From positions 434,001 through 498,000 of the forward strand of contig JAHLKD010000007.1 in NCBI GenBank assembly GCA_025526935.1: 64,000 nucleotides of DNA. The letters are read 5' to 3'. Under the pieces are notes generated by a model that was not told where the DNA came from, made no database searches, and worked only from the letters and a program-made list of their open reading frames with translations. Numbering within the stretch: position 1 is the stretch's first letter; every line of letters starts with the position of its first letter. The DNA comes from Cladochytrium replicatum. Lineage: Eukaryota; Chytridiomycota; Chytridiomycetes; Cladochytriales; Cladochytriaceae. The position numbers and the translations under genes are program-made. Of the stretch, positions 23,801-37,636 are shown one piece after another.

Positions 23801-23959
23801 GGGAGGGGTGGAACTATTGGAGAAAAGGAGTATTTGTTGCGGATTGTTAGGCTGCGGGCGGAGCGTGCTGATGATTTGACAGATGCTGAGAGGACGGAAG
23901 CAAAGGCATGGCTGGATTCGCAGCTGGTTTCGCGGAAGAAAGACACTGGAGCTCGCTGA
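17821..23959 (+). CDS. C2/MUN-domain protein, Munc13/Ync13-like
   Basis: Fungal Munc13 relatives (S. pombe Ync13) act in vesicle tethering and SNARE priming at the plasma membrane. Seven exons, 17821-19248, 19303-20064, 20118-20615, 20668-21242, 21305-21836, 21905-23014 and 23078-23959, close in frame to 1928 aa. Residues 1-475 are Pro/Ser-rich and disordered, with four tandem units of about 21 residues (core GRRGRGDFDDDRGN) at 18646-18890. A first C2 domain starts at about residue 569 (MVDVFFKIVGGQGLL). The MUN/MHD helical region covers exons 3 to 5 and the last exon. A second C2 starts near residue 1347 (KVEVVYAENVKGCKGNGMA) and is split by an acidic then Lys-rich insert of about 150 residues before NYDTLNPTFDEAFDVMLPE. 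An in-frame upstream ATG at 17749 would add 24 residues. The subfamily assignment is less certain than the domain calls. Confidence 0.85.
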
Positions 23960-24508
23960 TTACGGTTTTCAGTTTCTACTTTTTTTTGGCATTCGTTGGT
24001 AGCGTCTTGGAATGTTTGTGTGTGGATAACGGTGGTATTGCTCGCTGTATAAGACGAAGTGGATGTAATATTCTTGGGACGCTTTTGGTTTTTTTGTTTG
24101 CTTTTTTTCGGGTATTTTCTTTCCTCGTGAAACACTCCGCTTCTTCCCATACTTTTCTTTGCACTTCATGTATCTATTTTTAAGCTGATTGATACATCGT
24201 GGCTAATGATGACTTTGGTTTGTTCAAAGATAATATGGCCGTGTGTGTGTTTGTCAAATGAATGGTGCCTTTGCTGGTGGGACACACAGGCGGTGCCACA
24301 CAATGTGTTCTTGGCCGCCCACTTGCAGAACTTGTGCGCTACGGTTGTGCGGATTTGTCGGCAGGGGTGAATGGACTGCGAATGCAGTAAATTGGTGCGT
24401 TCATTTATTTGGTGGTTTAAATGCCAAATCGATAAATTTTTCGTCATAAATTCAATTTCATAGCCGCCAACAACAAAACGCTTCCTCTCGCTCAGTCCAC
24501 AATCCACA
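23960..24508. other. Intergenic
   Basis: T-rich 3' flank of the MUN-domain gene followed by the 5' flank of the first methyltransferase-like gene. Contains T-runs at 23980-24120 and a GT repeat near 24240. No gene recognised. Confidence 0.4.
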
Positions 24509-25981
24509 ATGGGGAATAAGCTCTCCCACTTCGATTTACCCCAAAGATCCAGCCCGAACCCCAATTCCTCCTCTGACTCCCCACCACGCCGAATCCGCTC
24601 CAATAGTCGTGTACCCAGTTTCGACGATCGGTTCACCACAGACACCTCACGAACGTTCAGTTCGACAATAGCATTTCAAGATGACCCATTAATTCGATTC
24701 TTTGACGTAAAAACGGTGAGATCATTGCCAGGGTCCCCACCCCCACATTTCTCTCATTTCCCGCACAGGCGAGCGACTTCACCCAGGGATCGCGGGTGAC
24801 ACTGCAGCAGTATGCGGTTCTCAAAAGGCTGTTCCAAACAAACTACATGGGTGTGACGGCTGATCAGCTGGCGCATGGGATTAGGGTGCTGGATTCGGCG
24901 TATGTGTACCCATTTTGTTCCATTATCGAAGGCATCTTATATCGATCACTCGTACTTAGAATCGGAACAGGAATATGGATCATGGAGATGCAGAGAGACT
25001 TTCCGGCTTCCCAGTTTTTTGGGCTGGTAGGTTACACAATGGTGTTTCTACAAGTGTTGGTTGGCTGACCTGCCCAAGGATCTTGCCGTCTCGTTATGGC
25101 CAGATACACAGCTTTTGAAGATTGGCCAAAGGGCAAGAATTGTAGATGGCGATTCCTTGGTCACCCTGCCGTGTAAGTGTCGAGTATCTAGTTTTGTGTT
25201 TGCACTTAACGCACCGCGAATAACTTCGTAAACAGTCGAAAGCGGGTTTTTGACTATGGTGCGTAAGCTGGCATTTCGTTTGACGGTATTGCTTAGTAGT
25301 CGGAACTTACAGTGCATGAACAAACTCACCTTTTCGTTACACATCGCGATTCGATGACCAAGGTCATCAGTGAATTTGCACGAGTTCTTAAACCAGGAGG
25401 ATACCTTGATGTCGTTGAGGTAGCACTTTTGCTCTCTGTCCGTGCGAATTTTGGGACTGACGACCAAAATGCATATGCAGCTTGATCCATTGCCCGCTGT
25501 GGTACCATCCCCGCTCGTAGGCACTTTCATCACGCGTGCAGAAAAGCGTTTAGGTTTCGGTGGATTTGATCTGCGAAGAGTACCAGAGTGTTTCCGCTTT
25601 CCCGAGTTATAAAGTCAAGTGTCGTCAAGCCGCACAGGTCTCACAGTTCATTGAACAGAGCGGCTATTTTACTGATATACAAGTGGTTCGTCGCAGCATG
25701 CCAATCGGCTGGGACGGTGCTCTGGGCGACCTCTTTCGAATTCACATGAGAGATGCTCACATGGCGCTACGAACGGTGATCGGAATGTCGATGAATGCAG
25801 ATCAGAGCATTCCGAGTGAGAAAGAATTCGAGAGATTTACGGAGGCCGTTATTCAAGATTGTGATGATGGGCAAGCGTACTGCAATGCGGTACGGAATTT
25901 CGAGCGCTTCTTCAGGATTGTTCCCGCCTCACAGCTTTAATGTAGTATCGAATAACGGCTCGAAGAAAGACGGCTGTGTAG
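24509..25981 (+). CDS. SAM-dependent methyltransferase-like protein, copy 1, N-myristoylation-type start
   Basis: Begins MGNKLSHF, which fits the N-myristoylation pattern (Gly2, Ser6), so membrane attachment is likely. After a disordered 60-residue leader, spliced exons give LQQYAVLKRLFQTNYMGVTA, then SAM-binding motif I as LDSAIGTGIWIMEMQ, completed across an intron at about 24902-24960. Later come SLWPDTQLLK, a motif-III-like ARVLKPGGYLDVVE and a C-terminal domain with PIGWDGALGDLF and DGQAYCNA. The last intron (GTACGG...TGTAG) joins to YRITARRKTAV and a stop at 25979-25981; the same tail is conserved in copy 2, which supports the splice. Fold: class I methyltransferase like those next to fungal secondary-metabolism and velvet-type regulators. 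Substrate unknown. Confidence 0.7.
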
Positions 25982-26752
25982 GTTTATTTATGAATGCTTT
26001 ATGAGGTTGTGTCTGCAGGCGTCACGGCACTGGCTGTTCAAAGGATCTGTTTCTTCCTTATATTTAGAAAATCATCCTGATGGGGGTATGCGCTTAAGTG
26101 CTTATGTTTGCCCATTCATGTATTTCTAGTCTCATGCCGTTTATTTAAGAATATATGGCGTGCTGTTTTAACGACGCCGCTGAAACACTAAGCGTTTTCA
26201 TGTCAATTTCATAAAACTATTGAAAAGGGTATGTCATACCTGTGGGTGATTGTAACGTTGCTCGAGATCCTTTGAAAGATTCTGCAGACAATTGACGCAA
26301 TAGATGAATGTTCAAAAACCACCACTTTGTATTGGAGAAATAAAGCCTTCTCAGAGTCTGGCAACCCAACAGCAAAACTAAAACTAGCAAAGAGGAAAAA
26401 AGGCAAAAGGAAAACATTGCCACAGCGAAAAGAGATTATTCTTGAGGCGAAGGTGCCAGCTTGAGCTTGATCCGTCCGGCGAAAGTGCCACACGGAATCA
26501 AAATGTGATCCACCATGATCCCAGCTCAACAAAAACGAACAAACGGGAAAAAGGGAGAGCACGGCATTGACCACCAGAACTCAAGTATGATCTACAAGTG
26601 CAATGCGACTGAAGAGCAACTCCCTGTTCGAGTCATTTTCTTATATTTTAAAGTGGAGTTTAATATTTGCAGCTTTTGAAAATTTTCCGTACGTCCACTC
26701 CTCTCTTGCACATGAACACAATCCACACGGACACCTCACATTTCCTTCCACA
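25982..26752. other. Intergenic between the methyltransferase copies
   Basis: No gene is supported. Small minus-strand frames around 26209-26574 are Phe/Leu/Ser-rich without a family. Contains the presumed promoter of copy 2. Confidence 0.4.
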
Positions 26753-28198
26753 ATGGGAAACCGCCTCTCTCAATTTGAATTCCCTCGCAGATCCGGCCAA
26801 AATCCGTCCAGAGAACCTCGAAAACGTTCCATCAGTCGCGCACAAAGCTTCACTGATCGGCATCCAGTAGACATCCCGCGTTCAACCGCAACACCATTTC
26901 CAGACGAACCACTCATACGCTTTTTCAACATAAAAACAGTGAGACCACACATAATTTCTATTCTTCAAGATCTCGAAAAGGTAATCATTTTCTTTTTGAA
27001 ATGCGGGCGAAGTCGAGCGATGTTTCAGAAGGATCGCGGGTAACTCTACAGCAGTACGCGGTCCTCAAACGACTCTTCAGAACGAATTACATGGGCGTAA
27101 CCGGCGATCAGTTGGCGCAAGGATTGAGAGTATTGGACGCGGCGTAGGGTTTTGAAGGTTCTCCAGGTCATTTTTCGCCAGTTGACTTTGTCAGTGTCGA
27201 AACAGGAATTTGGATCACGGAGATGCAGAGAGATTTTCCTGCTTCTCAGTTCCTTGGGCTGGTAGGTTTCACTGCATGGCAGATGAACAAAGCTTTAATG
27301 ATTACAAGGATCTTTCGGTCTCTCTGTGGCCGGACACACAGTTCTTGACGAATAGCCAAAAGGCAACGATTGTCGATTGCGAATCTTTAGTGGCCTTGCC
27401 GTGTAAGTTCCAAGCATGAATTTCTTCTCTCTTCACATGAACTAACCAAGAACATTGTTGGAGCAGTCGAAAACGCTTTCTTTGACTATGGTTTGCTCTT
27501 TGGAATATCATTTGGCGTCATTGCTGAACCATTTCCCTTCAGTGCATGAGCAAACTCACTTGTTTGTCGTTCATCGTGATTCCATGCCCATGGTTATCCG
27601 TGAGTTTGCAAGAGTTCTGAAGCCAGGAGGTTACTTCGATGTTGTTGAGGTAAATTTAAGCACGTCTATGTTCTCAGCATTGTGCATTGATCCTTTCAAG
27701 CTTGATCCATTGCCTGCAGTCATACCATCACAACGTGTGGGGACTTTTATTTCCAGATCAGAGAAACGTTTGGCCTTGGGTGGATTAGATCTCCGAAGAG
27801 GTAAGCACCAACTCATTGGCTTGCAATCAATTAAGAAAGCCAATTTCCTGAAGCTGCACAGGTTGCCATGTATATTGAACATAGCGGGTACTTCACCGAT
27901 ATTCAAGTCGTTCGTCGCTCTTTGCCCATCGGCTGGGACGGGGCTCTCGGCGAGCTGTTTAGGATACACACGAGAGATGTCCACATGGCACTTCGGACCG
28001 TCATTGGCCCGTCAATGAACTCCGATCAAAGCGTTCCAAGTGAGATAGAGTTTGAGAGATTCACAGAGGCTTTCTTGAAGGATTGTGCCGATGGGCAAGC
28101 ATATTGCAACGCGGTAGGATTTCAAGAGCTAAATATTGATGATATTCATGCTCACACTGGTGTTATTGCAGTATCGGATTACTGCACGCAGAAAATAA
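26753..28198 (+). CDS. SAM-dependent methyltransferase-like protein, copy 2, altered motif I
   Basis: Tandem paralog of the gene 0.8 kb upstream. It starts MGNRLSQF (again Gly2/Ser6) and keeps the same order of blocks: LQQYAVLKRLFRTNYMGVTG, WPDTQFL, FARVLKPGGYFDVVE, PIGWDGALGELF, DGQAYCNA, and the spliced tail YRITARRK with TAA at 28196-28198. The same intron interrupts motif I, but here the joined sequence is LDAAVETGIW: the glycine of the SAM-binding loop found in copy 1 (IGTG) is a glutamate. All other blocks are well kept, so the copy is under constraint or recently made. It may bind SAM poorly or have changed function. Confidence 0.7.
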
Positions 28199-28327
28199 GT
28201 CGTCGTCTCTTTGTAGCATCATTCGTTTCACCATTCATTTATATATCCTTAAAACCTCTTCAAAATGTACAAAATGATTATCACCGAAAAACAATATATA
28301 TAAGTCAACATATCTGCACGGTGCAAT

Positions 28328-29080
28328 TCACAAAGTCAACAGCAAACACCAGATAACGCAGCGGGCATGGAACAACAACAAAAAATTGGACCTGCAGATA
28401 GTATGTAAGCACGTCACTTTCGCCTTGGGCTCAAACACACCCACTTTCCGGAGTATGATCAAGAGTATGATGAATGCGACGGCCGAGGCGATCCCTGTGA
28501 TTATCCATTTCTTCGTATGAGTATCGCGAGCCTTCACAATTGAGTCGCTGAGAACAGGAATAGATTCACGAATATAGCTGCGAGAATGAAGTAAAAATTC
28601 AACAAATTTCTTTCGCATTGGCGAACATTCCTATACGTCTGCGTGCTTTAAATCTTCGTCGATGACATTGAGTCAGTTCTGACGAGGCGAGCATAACATT
28701 ATGTACTTTGCTCGAGCCCATGTCTACTCCAGAGATGGTCTGCTCTTCATCGAGGACACATTGTAAACATTGTATGTGAGCCTCATGGGGTTCTTGTCGG
28801 CGTTAAGGTTGATGCATTGAGTTCGAAATGCAGTCAATGTGCGTGAGTGAATCTGCAGTCCCAAGCCATCAAACGATGTTTGAGAGCTAGCAAGCAGGCA
28901 ATTCCGAGCTGGGCGACTTCCTGGGCATACATTGTGTCATGACGACCTGCGTCATTTCGTAGCGACTCCAACTCACGAATCCTTTTTTGTGCAGCAATAG
29001 TGTGTGCGAAAGTGTTTGAGAGAGGTTTTAGTGGTTGGGAAACTTAGTCTCTGTTCATTGTTGAATTCTCTTGCATTGAA
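28328..29080 (-). CDS. Tail-anchored membrane protein, possibly SNARE-like
   Basis: The 3' part (about 28618-28328) encodes a helical stretch (SRSYIRESIPVLSDSIVKAR), a Lys-flanked membrane segment (WIITGIASAVAFIILLIILR) and a short tail. A polar helix directly before one C-terminal membrane span is the layout of SNAREs and other tail-anchored proteins. Upstream minus-strand pieces (RIRELESLRNDAGRHDTMYA near 28975; then frames to about 28640) look like coiled-coil exons, but I could not join them without frame conflicts. Whether the tail ends at the first stop or splices further is not settled. Role in membrane traffic is only inferred. Confidence 0.35.
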
Positions 29081-29660
29081 GATAACGCAAGAGCATTCCT
29101 ACTGACCTTCCCTGGATTTCGTCAAACTCAAATTACCCCCACAGGCTTAGATCCGGTGCCTACCGCCACGCAAATCTCCAAAGGATCTTCGAATGGTCGC
29201 CTAGAATAGGTCGCGCGGGCACACCTGACTGTTGTTGCTCCAAACGCCGACGCGTCTGCGTCCGCAAGTGACTCCTACGCCGGAGAGAGTTTGACCGTCT
29301 TGCCGATCTCCACAAACACGTTGCGATGCGAAGGCGACGATAATGCTCTGATCGTGCTGAAAATATTTCGACGCCGATCTAAACTTGTACCTTTGTATCG
29401 GTTCCGACAACAGCTGGAGTCGACTCCAAAGTGGTGGGTCGCTGGGTTGGAAAAGCAATTCGGATATTCTCTGATGACGATGAAACTTCCATGATAAACG
29501 TAATATGCATCGTAGTAGCTGCACCCCGGGAAGGTTTCCAATTGATACCCGAAACTGTCCCGGATTTACATCTGCTCCCATAAGCACAGACACGGTTCCT
29601 TTGTCTCGTGCATTGGTACTCCCGCTGAGCTTCCCCTTCTCTTTAAAACACCTGTTCAAT
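29081..29660. other. Unassigned stretch with overlapping open frames
   Basis: The minus strand is open in two frames over 29201-29659 (one with YYDAYYVYHGSFIVIREYPN). No family, start context or splice pattern supports a definite gene. Confidence 0.3.
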
Positions 29661-29665
29661 CAAGT

Positions 29666-30195
29666 TCATATTGTGAGATAATAATGCGAAATGTTGAGAT
29701 GTATGTAGCCTTCAACACTCTCCCAGCGACCTTTGCATAAAATCCACAAACTGAGGCGTTTGCGTTGTCTGGACGATGTACAGATAAACACATTCGGTGA
29801 GCGTTTCTTCAGTTGTGTTGTAAAAGTTGTGTTCAAGATTGACGATGGACACCAAGTTGAAAACGTTCGTAGGGTTGCTCTTTTGAGCTGCTCTAGGTAA
29901 CAGGCTTCGGGAAGAAGTATCGCCAACTTTGACACCTCGCGACTTCGGCGTTGTGGAGCAAGATTCTCAATTGGGCTTCTTTTGGAACGGCACTACTAAT
30001 CGGTATGTCATATTTTCTCCTTGAATTCTCATAATTCATCTTGATTTTTCTTGCAGATGTCGAAACTGTTCTCAGCAACGTAGAGGGATGTTTCCGCCAC
30101 CGGTCAACACCACGGGGCGTCATCGGTATTTTCTCCAGTTCTTCGAGTAATTTTGAGGTAGCTCGGGCGGCATAATCGGGAGTCCAGCTCATAAT
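29666..30195 (-). CDS. Small unknown minus-strand gene
   Basis: A likely start MSWTPDYAARATSKLLEELE lies at about 30195 and runs as one frame with EKIPMTPRGVDRWRKHPSTL and PKEAQLRILLHNAEVARCQS. Further down, another frame has FNLVSIVNLEHNFYNTTEET and CVYLYIVQTTQTPQFVDFMQ, which looks coding and would follow after a splice near 29900. Neither half matches a family I can name. The large inverted repeat begins within 60 bp upstream. Confidence 0.3.
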
Positions 30196-30249
30196 CTGGA
30201 TTATAATGATTAAAGGCAAATATCCCTTCTGAGCAGAGAAACATAAAAC

Positions 30250-30546
30250 AAACGGTAAGTAATCAAGGAAAACATTCAAGTAAAACATTCTTAAAACGTT
30301 TCTCAAAGCAAATATTTCCAAATAAGAAAACATTGCAGAAAACAAAAGGCAACGAAGTAAAACTGTAAGAGTTTGGTCAGCACGTGTCACCTGACAAAAT
30401 TGATTATTACCTTTTTTGGATAATGTTTCAGCATTCGAAACATCTTGTTTTATTCTTTGTCTACCGTTTTGCCATGATTTCTTATTTGGAAATATTTGCT
30501 TTGAGAAACGTTTTAAGAATATATTTTACTTGATTACTTACCGCTT
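30250..30546. repeat. Long inverted repeat with 40-nt identical arms
   Basis: Bases 30287-30326 are the exact reverse complement of 30481-30520 (40 of 40, starting CTTATTTGGAAATATTTGCT on the right arm). Similarity continues outward to about 30250 and 30546 with one 12-nt gap, and weakly inward. The spacer is about 154 nt. The arms are AT-rich. Transcribed, this would fold into a long hairpin. It could be a MITE-like element or an inverted gene-fragment duplication; no target-site duplication was identified. Confidence 0.75.
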
Positions 30547-30970
30547 CTTTTCTTCCGAATTTTTCCACTTATTCTTTATAAGTTTGAATGTTTCCTCTTA
30601 TTCTGTAAAAGTTTCTGTTATCTCGATAATTTATGTGATATTTCTTCACAACTTTCCTTGAACAATCTCGACCTCCTTCCACGTGGCGAAGTATCCCTTT
30701 CAAAACCATCCATTTGAGTCTGTGGCTTGTTGTGTAAAGTGCCACAACTTCGCTATTTTTTAAGGTTCGAATAATAGTATTCTTAGTTCAAATGAGGTAC
30801 TGTGTTCCCACTACTTGTAGAGTGTGCCTAGTAGCGCGACGTTTTGTAATATCAACATCAATATGTCGCTCACCCAACTCCCTTGTTGCATGGTGCTCAA
30901 AGTTTCTGTGCATCCCAAATTGCCAAATTGCCGTCGTTGAATTGAACGTTCTCCACATCCAACTTGCATC
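30547..30970. other. Intergenic upstream of Sec14-like copy 1
   Basis: AT-rich; no gene recognised. Holds the presumed promoter of the first CRAL-TRIO gene. Confidence 0.4.
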
Positions 30971-32478
<1,508 letters not shown>

Positions 32479-32780
32479 ATCGCCACCATGAATGGGGACA
32501 TCTGAGTCCATTTGCTGTATCTTGCTTGCTCGTTTTGGCTGATTTTCCGGCCGAGCAGGCTTTCTTTTCATTTAGACAATGGTGTACTCGAACGTCATTC
32601 GGGATTTCCATTTACAAATTGGGCTGACCTCTAGATTTCTTGGTCAAATAATTGACAAACTTCAGAACCCACAGAATGTGTGTGTGCAAATTTTTACCGC
32701 GTAACATCTAACATCTCAAGAAGTATTTCTGTTTTACCGAGATAATTTCTGAGTTCATAAGTCCTATTTACACGGCTCAG
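32479..32780. other. Intergenic between Sec14-like copies 1 and 2
   Basis: About 300 bp, AT-rich, no other feature recognised. Confidence 0.4.
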
Positions 32781-34304
32781 ATGACGACACCGCTGACACC
32801 AGATGGTCTACCTTCCCACATGGCGGTTCTCAGGGAAGAAGAGCGAGCTGTTGGTCTCACTCCGTGCTTCAAATCGCATCATCCAAGCTAACCTTCTCCC
32901 TTCTCTTATTTCTAGCTCCTACGTGAAATGTGGAAGAGAACTCTTGAAGAGATCGCAGAGCTCGATGCCGATGCAGAGGACGATGGTGTGATACCACAGC
33001 CAGCGTTCATAGCTTTGAAAGGTTCCCATCAAGCACCAACGGTCGAGCCTGGACACACGCTTCCCGTTACAGACCCCGGGTTTGTAACGGAAGGAGTACG
33101 AATCGCGTCTACCTACCTCGACTACTTCTGGATCACGCTCGGCATCGAGCACCACGACTTGATGCTGACACGATTCTTGCGAGCGAGGAAGTGGGACGTG
33201 GAGAAGGCAGTGCAGATGTTCATAAACTCGTTAAAGTGGAGGATGGAGATTGGACATTTGGAGCTTCTTCGAGAGGGCGAAGTCTGTGTGGACCAGGAAG
33301 AAATCCGGCTAAATAAGGTGTACTTTTATGAGTATGACAAGGAAGGTCGGCCGATCGGGTAACGTAGCGGTGCTTCGTGTTCTCGATGCGCAACACTAAC
33401 GGTACTTTGAAGATATATACATGTAAGACTGCATGATAAGTACAAGATCACGATGGAGCTTTCCAAGCGAATGGCCATTGTGCTGCTGGAAGCTGGACGA
33501 CAACTACTTCGCCCGCCAGTAACATCCGCAACTCTTATATTCGACATGGCAAACTTTGGACTCACAAACATGGTGAATTTAAGATATCACTGATGATGAT
33601 CGTATTAACTAAAATCCGATCTTCAGGACTATAACTACGTCAGCTTCCTTCTGCAGACGATGGAGGCACATTATCCTGAGTCTCTCGGCGCGGCTCTCAT
33701 CCTCAACGCTCCGTGGATCTTCACCGGTAATACGCTGTTAAAATTTCAGTGTTGTAATTCTGACCTAACCTCAATGCAGGCTGCTGGCAAATCATACGGC
33801 CTTGGCTTGACCCTGTCGTGGCCTCCAAAGTCCACTTTATCCAAACCAGTGATCTTCCGAAATTCATCGACGAGGAGAAAGTAATCAGGGCGATTGACCC
33901 CGTATACTATGGGACTGACTGGGAGTACGAGTTTTCTGAACCAACTGACGATGATCTAGCTTTAGAGAAGAAGATCAGGAGTGATAAGGCAGGGCAGGAC
34001 ATTGGGCGAGAAGAATACAAAGCTGCATTGGTGGAATTTGAAGCGATCAATCGTGAATGGTTCGATATCGAAGGGGAGGAACCGTCGATCGAAACCGAGG
34101 TGAAGCGTGAGAAAGCCGGGAGAAAGGTGCGGGAGAAGCTTGCGGTTCTTGATAAGTTCATGCGGTAAGGCACTCGATTGCTTTAAATCGAGTCTTAAAG
34201 AAAACTAATTTCTTCCCTTTTGCAGTGGGAGGACGAGCTACCACCGAGCTGGTGTCATTCCAGAAGCAACGGAGATTCTTCAGCGGATTACTTCCGTAAA
34301 TTGA
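32781..34304 (+). CDS. Sec14-like CRAL-TRIO lipid-transfer protein, copy 2
   Basis: Same six-exon plan: 32781-32849, 32916-33358, 33413-33572, 33627-33726, 33780-34164 and about 34227-34304. Exons 2 to 5 have the same lengths as in copies 1 and 3 (443, 160, 100, 385 nt). Key blocks: [76 protein letters not shown] and WLDPVVASKVHFIQTSDL. Closer to copy 3 than to copy 1 (both have HHD in the IEHHD motif where copy 1 has HPD). The first donor reads GTTGGT, a poor match next to GTAAGT at the same place in the other two, so splicing of exon 1 may be weak. Confidence 0.88.
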
Positions 34305-34736
34305 TATCATGTTATGGTTCTTGTCAGACCGGCCGAGACGCTAAACCCTGATCTGCGGCTAAGATAGTGCCGACAAAAATATCATTCATCACACACGTGG
34401 TCAAAGGCTGGAAATGAACATCGCGTGGTCTTGATCAAAGTTTTACCGAAAATCTACACTCGACCCTAAGCAACTACGCAGACTTCTTGAAGTTATCTCA
34501 TGGTTTCGCCTGAGCGCACCTGCATCCTCTGGATTGTTGATTAAAGAACACTTTCCACGAGTACTCGTCTTTCGCACGGAGTAGATCCTAAGATGAAAAT
34601 AGCCCTGCAAAATCTTTCCCTTTGTGGATTGCAATATAAACAAAAGTTTCAGCCGGTCTTAGAAAAGCCTCAATATTCTCCCGAAACAGTCATAAAAACC
34701 CGAGTCTCCATCGAGTTGTTGATACCAAAGAAAACG
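34305..34736. other. Intergenic between Sec14-like copies 2 and 3
   Basis: No gene recognised; an in-frame extension upstream of the copy-3 ATG is open to 34593 but is not conserved in the other copies, so it is read as 5' UTR. Confidence 0.45.
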
Positions 34737-36242
<1,506 letters not shown>

Positions 36243-36500
36243 TTTTCTTTCTACGCGAAATCCTCTATGATCCTTTGTAAAGTCATTTTGTTATAAAAAG
36301 CACGCATCACGCGCCATTTTTATGTAGTTCCGTAACTGGAATACAACTAAGAATCTCTTTTTGCAACACCTTTGCACCAGTGATTCCCAAAGTGTGATCA
36401 TTTTGCCGTGTTCTTTATGGAATGTGCACCGACTTTGTTGTTTATTTTTATTATGCTGAGGCTCGAATTTCGGAAAGCTTCTCTGAATACAAACTATCAT
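36243..36500. other. Intergenic
   Basis: 3' flank of Sec14-like copy 3. Nothing else recognised. Confidence 0.4.
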
Positions 36501-36518
36501 AGCACTTTTCACGGTGTC

Positions 36519-37310
36519 CGAAGCCCATCCGACTTAATGGATGCAGTCATGCCCTCCGTGTTGAAGGCATCGGAGACCCAGTCAGTTAAAAGTCGTTGAC
36601 GACTTCTGCTCAAGTCTTTTACCACCAGGATATCAAATGTTGACCAAATGCTCACCACGGATGCCTCACTAGTTCCGCTGACCGTACTCGCCAAAACCAC
36701 CAACGTCCAGAAAGCTCTCTCATCGTGTCTCGCTGCACATAACTTAACCACTAAATTCTCGGTCGTTCGATCACACCGCGGGACCACAGACTCTTTTGTA
36801 TTCGACGGTGGATCCGTGCACAAGAGCAGTTCGCGCCTATGGGAGCCCATCGGGATCGAAGTCTACACGTCAGCTGATCGAGTGTTGGATGCAGCATCCT
36901 GAATGGCCCGGTGATCATCGTTGTCGGGGCGACTCTGACGATTTGTTCATAAAGGAGTACCTGTGCGACAATCTGAATGAGGCGGGATAACATCTTTTAT
37001 TTGGGTGAGTTGAGTTTGGGAGAGCTTAGACCGGTTGCAAAGGATGAACGCAATACATGTTCATCCTTCTTCAAAGGTTAGTTTAACAGCACTGGCTGAT
37101 AATCTTGCTAACTTGTTTGTGTGGAGTTAAACGTAGGAAGGGCGGTCAAAATGTTGCGGTTCTCAAGACAACTGATTTTGGACCGATGAACGAGTTTGTT
37201 GAGAATAACAGGGCTGGGCTTCTCATTTCAGACGTTACCCCGTTGCCTTCACGCAACACCGATCTTCTGCTTCCAGCGTCCGGGATTGTCACTGCATGAC
37301 CTATCGGTGG
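36519..37310 (+). pseudogene. Possible GT4-type glycosyltransferase remnant
   Basis: Plus-strand pieces in shifting frames resemble the C-terminal Rossmann lobe of GT4 glycosyltransferases. A CWMQHPEWP stretch passes by frame change into VIIVVGAT near 36890-36930; then DDLFIKEYLCDNLNEAG, and at about 37175-37240 DFGPMNEFVENNRAGLLISD, like the nucleotide-sugar-binding GP-x-E-x-I/V-x-G-x-x-G-L-L motif. Upstream, 36648-36902 is open (LAKTTNVQKALSSCLAAHNL). Frame breaks without splice sites suggest a decayed copy. A real intron-split gene is possible. Confidence 0.3.
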
Positions 37311-37636
37311 AATCAATATGCGATGCTGTTGGAAAGGCAGTACCAATGTCGATTGAGTAGCGCAGGGAGGTTGGGGATGCAGGGCGAAGAAAGTTCCAGA
37401 GTGATTGAAGGACGAACCAAAATCTTCTCCCCCAGACGGTCGAGGCACTGTTGGGGCATTCATTTTCGAGCATTGAGGCAGACAAGGAAGTGAACCGAAT
37501 AGAGAAAGAGCTTGGAGAACATTAGAATCTGATCATTGCCAGACAAGCGCAAATAGATGGTGTTGATGATCCGAGGTCTCATGATGAGGGATCTTCTTTT
37601 GTTTGTCATTCCTCTTTCACAGCTTTGGAGCATACT

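Noticed and set aside
34593-34736. N-terminal extension of Sec14-like copy 3
   Set aside because: Open in frame but not shared by the other two copies; the downstream ATG aligns with copy 1.
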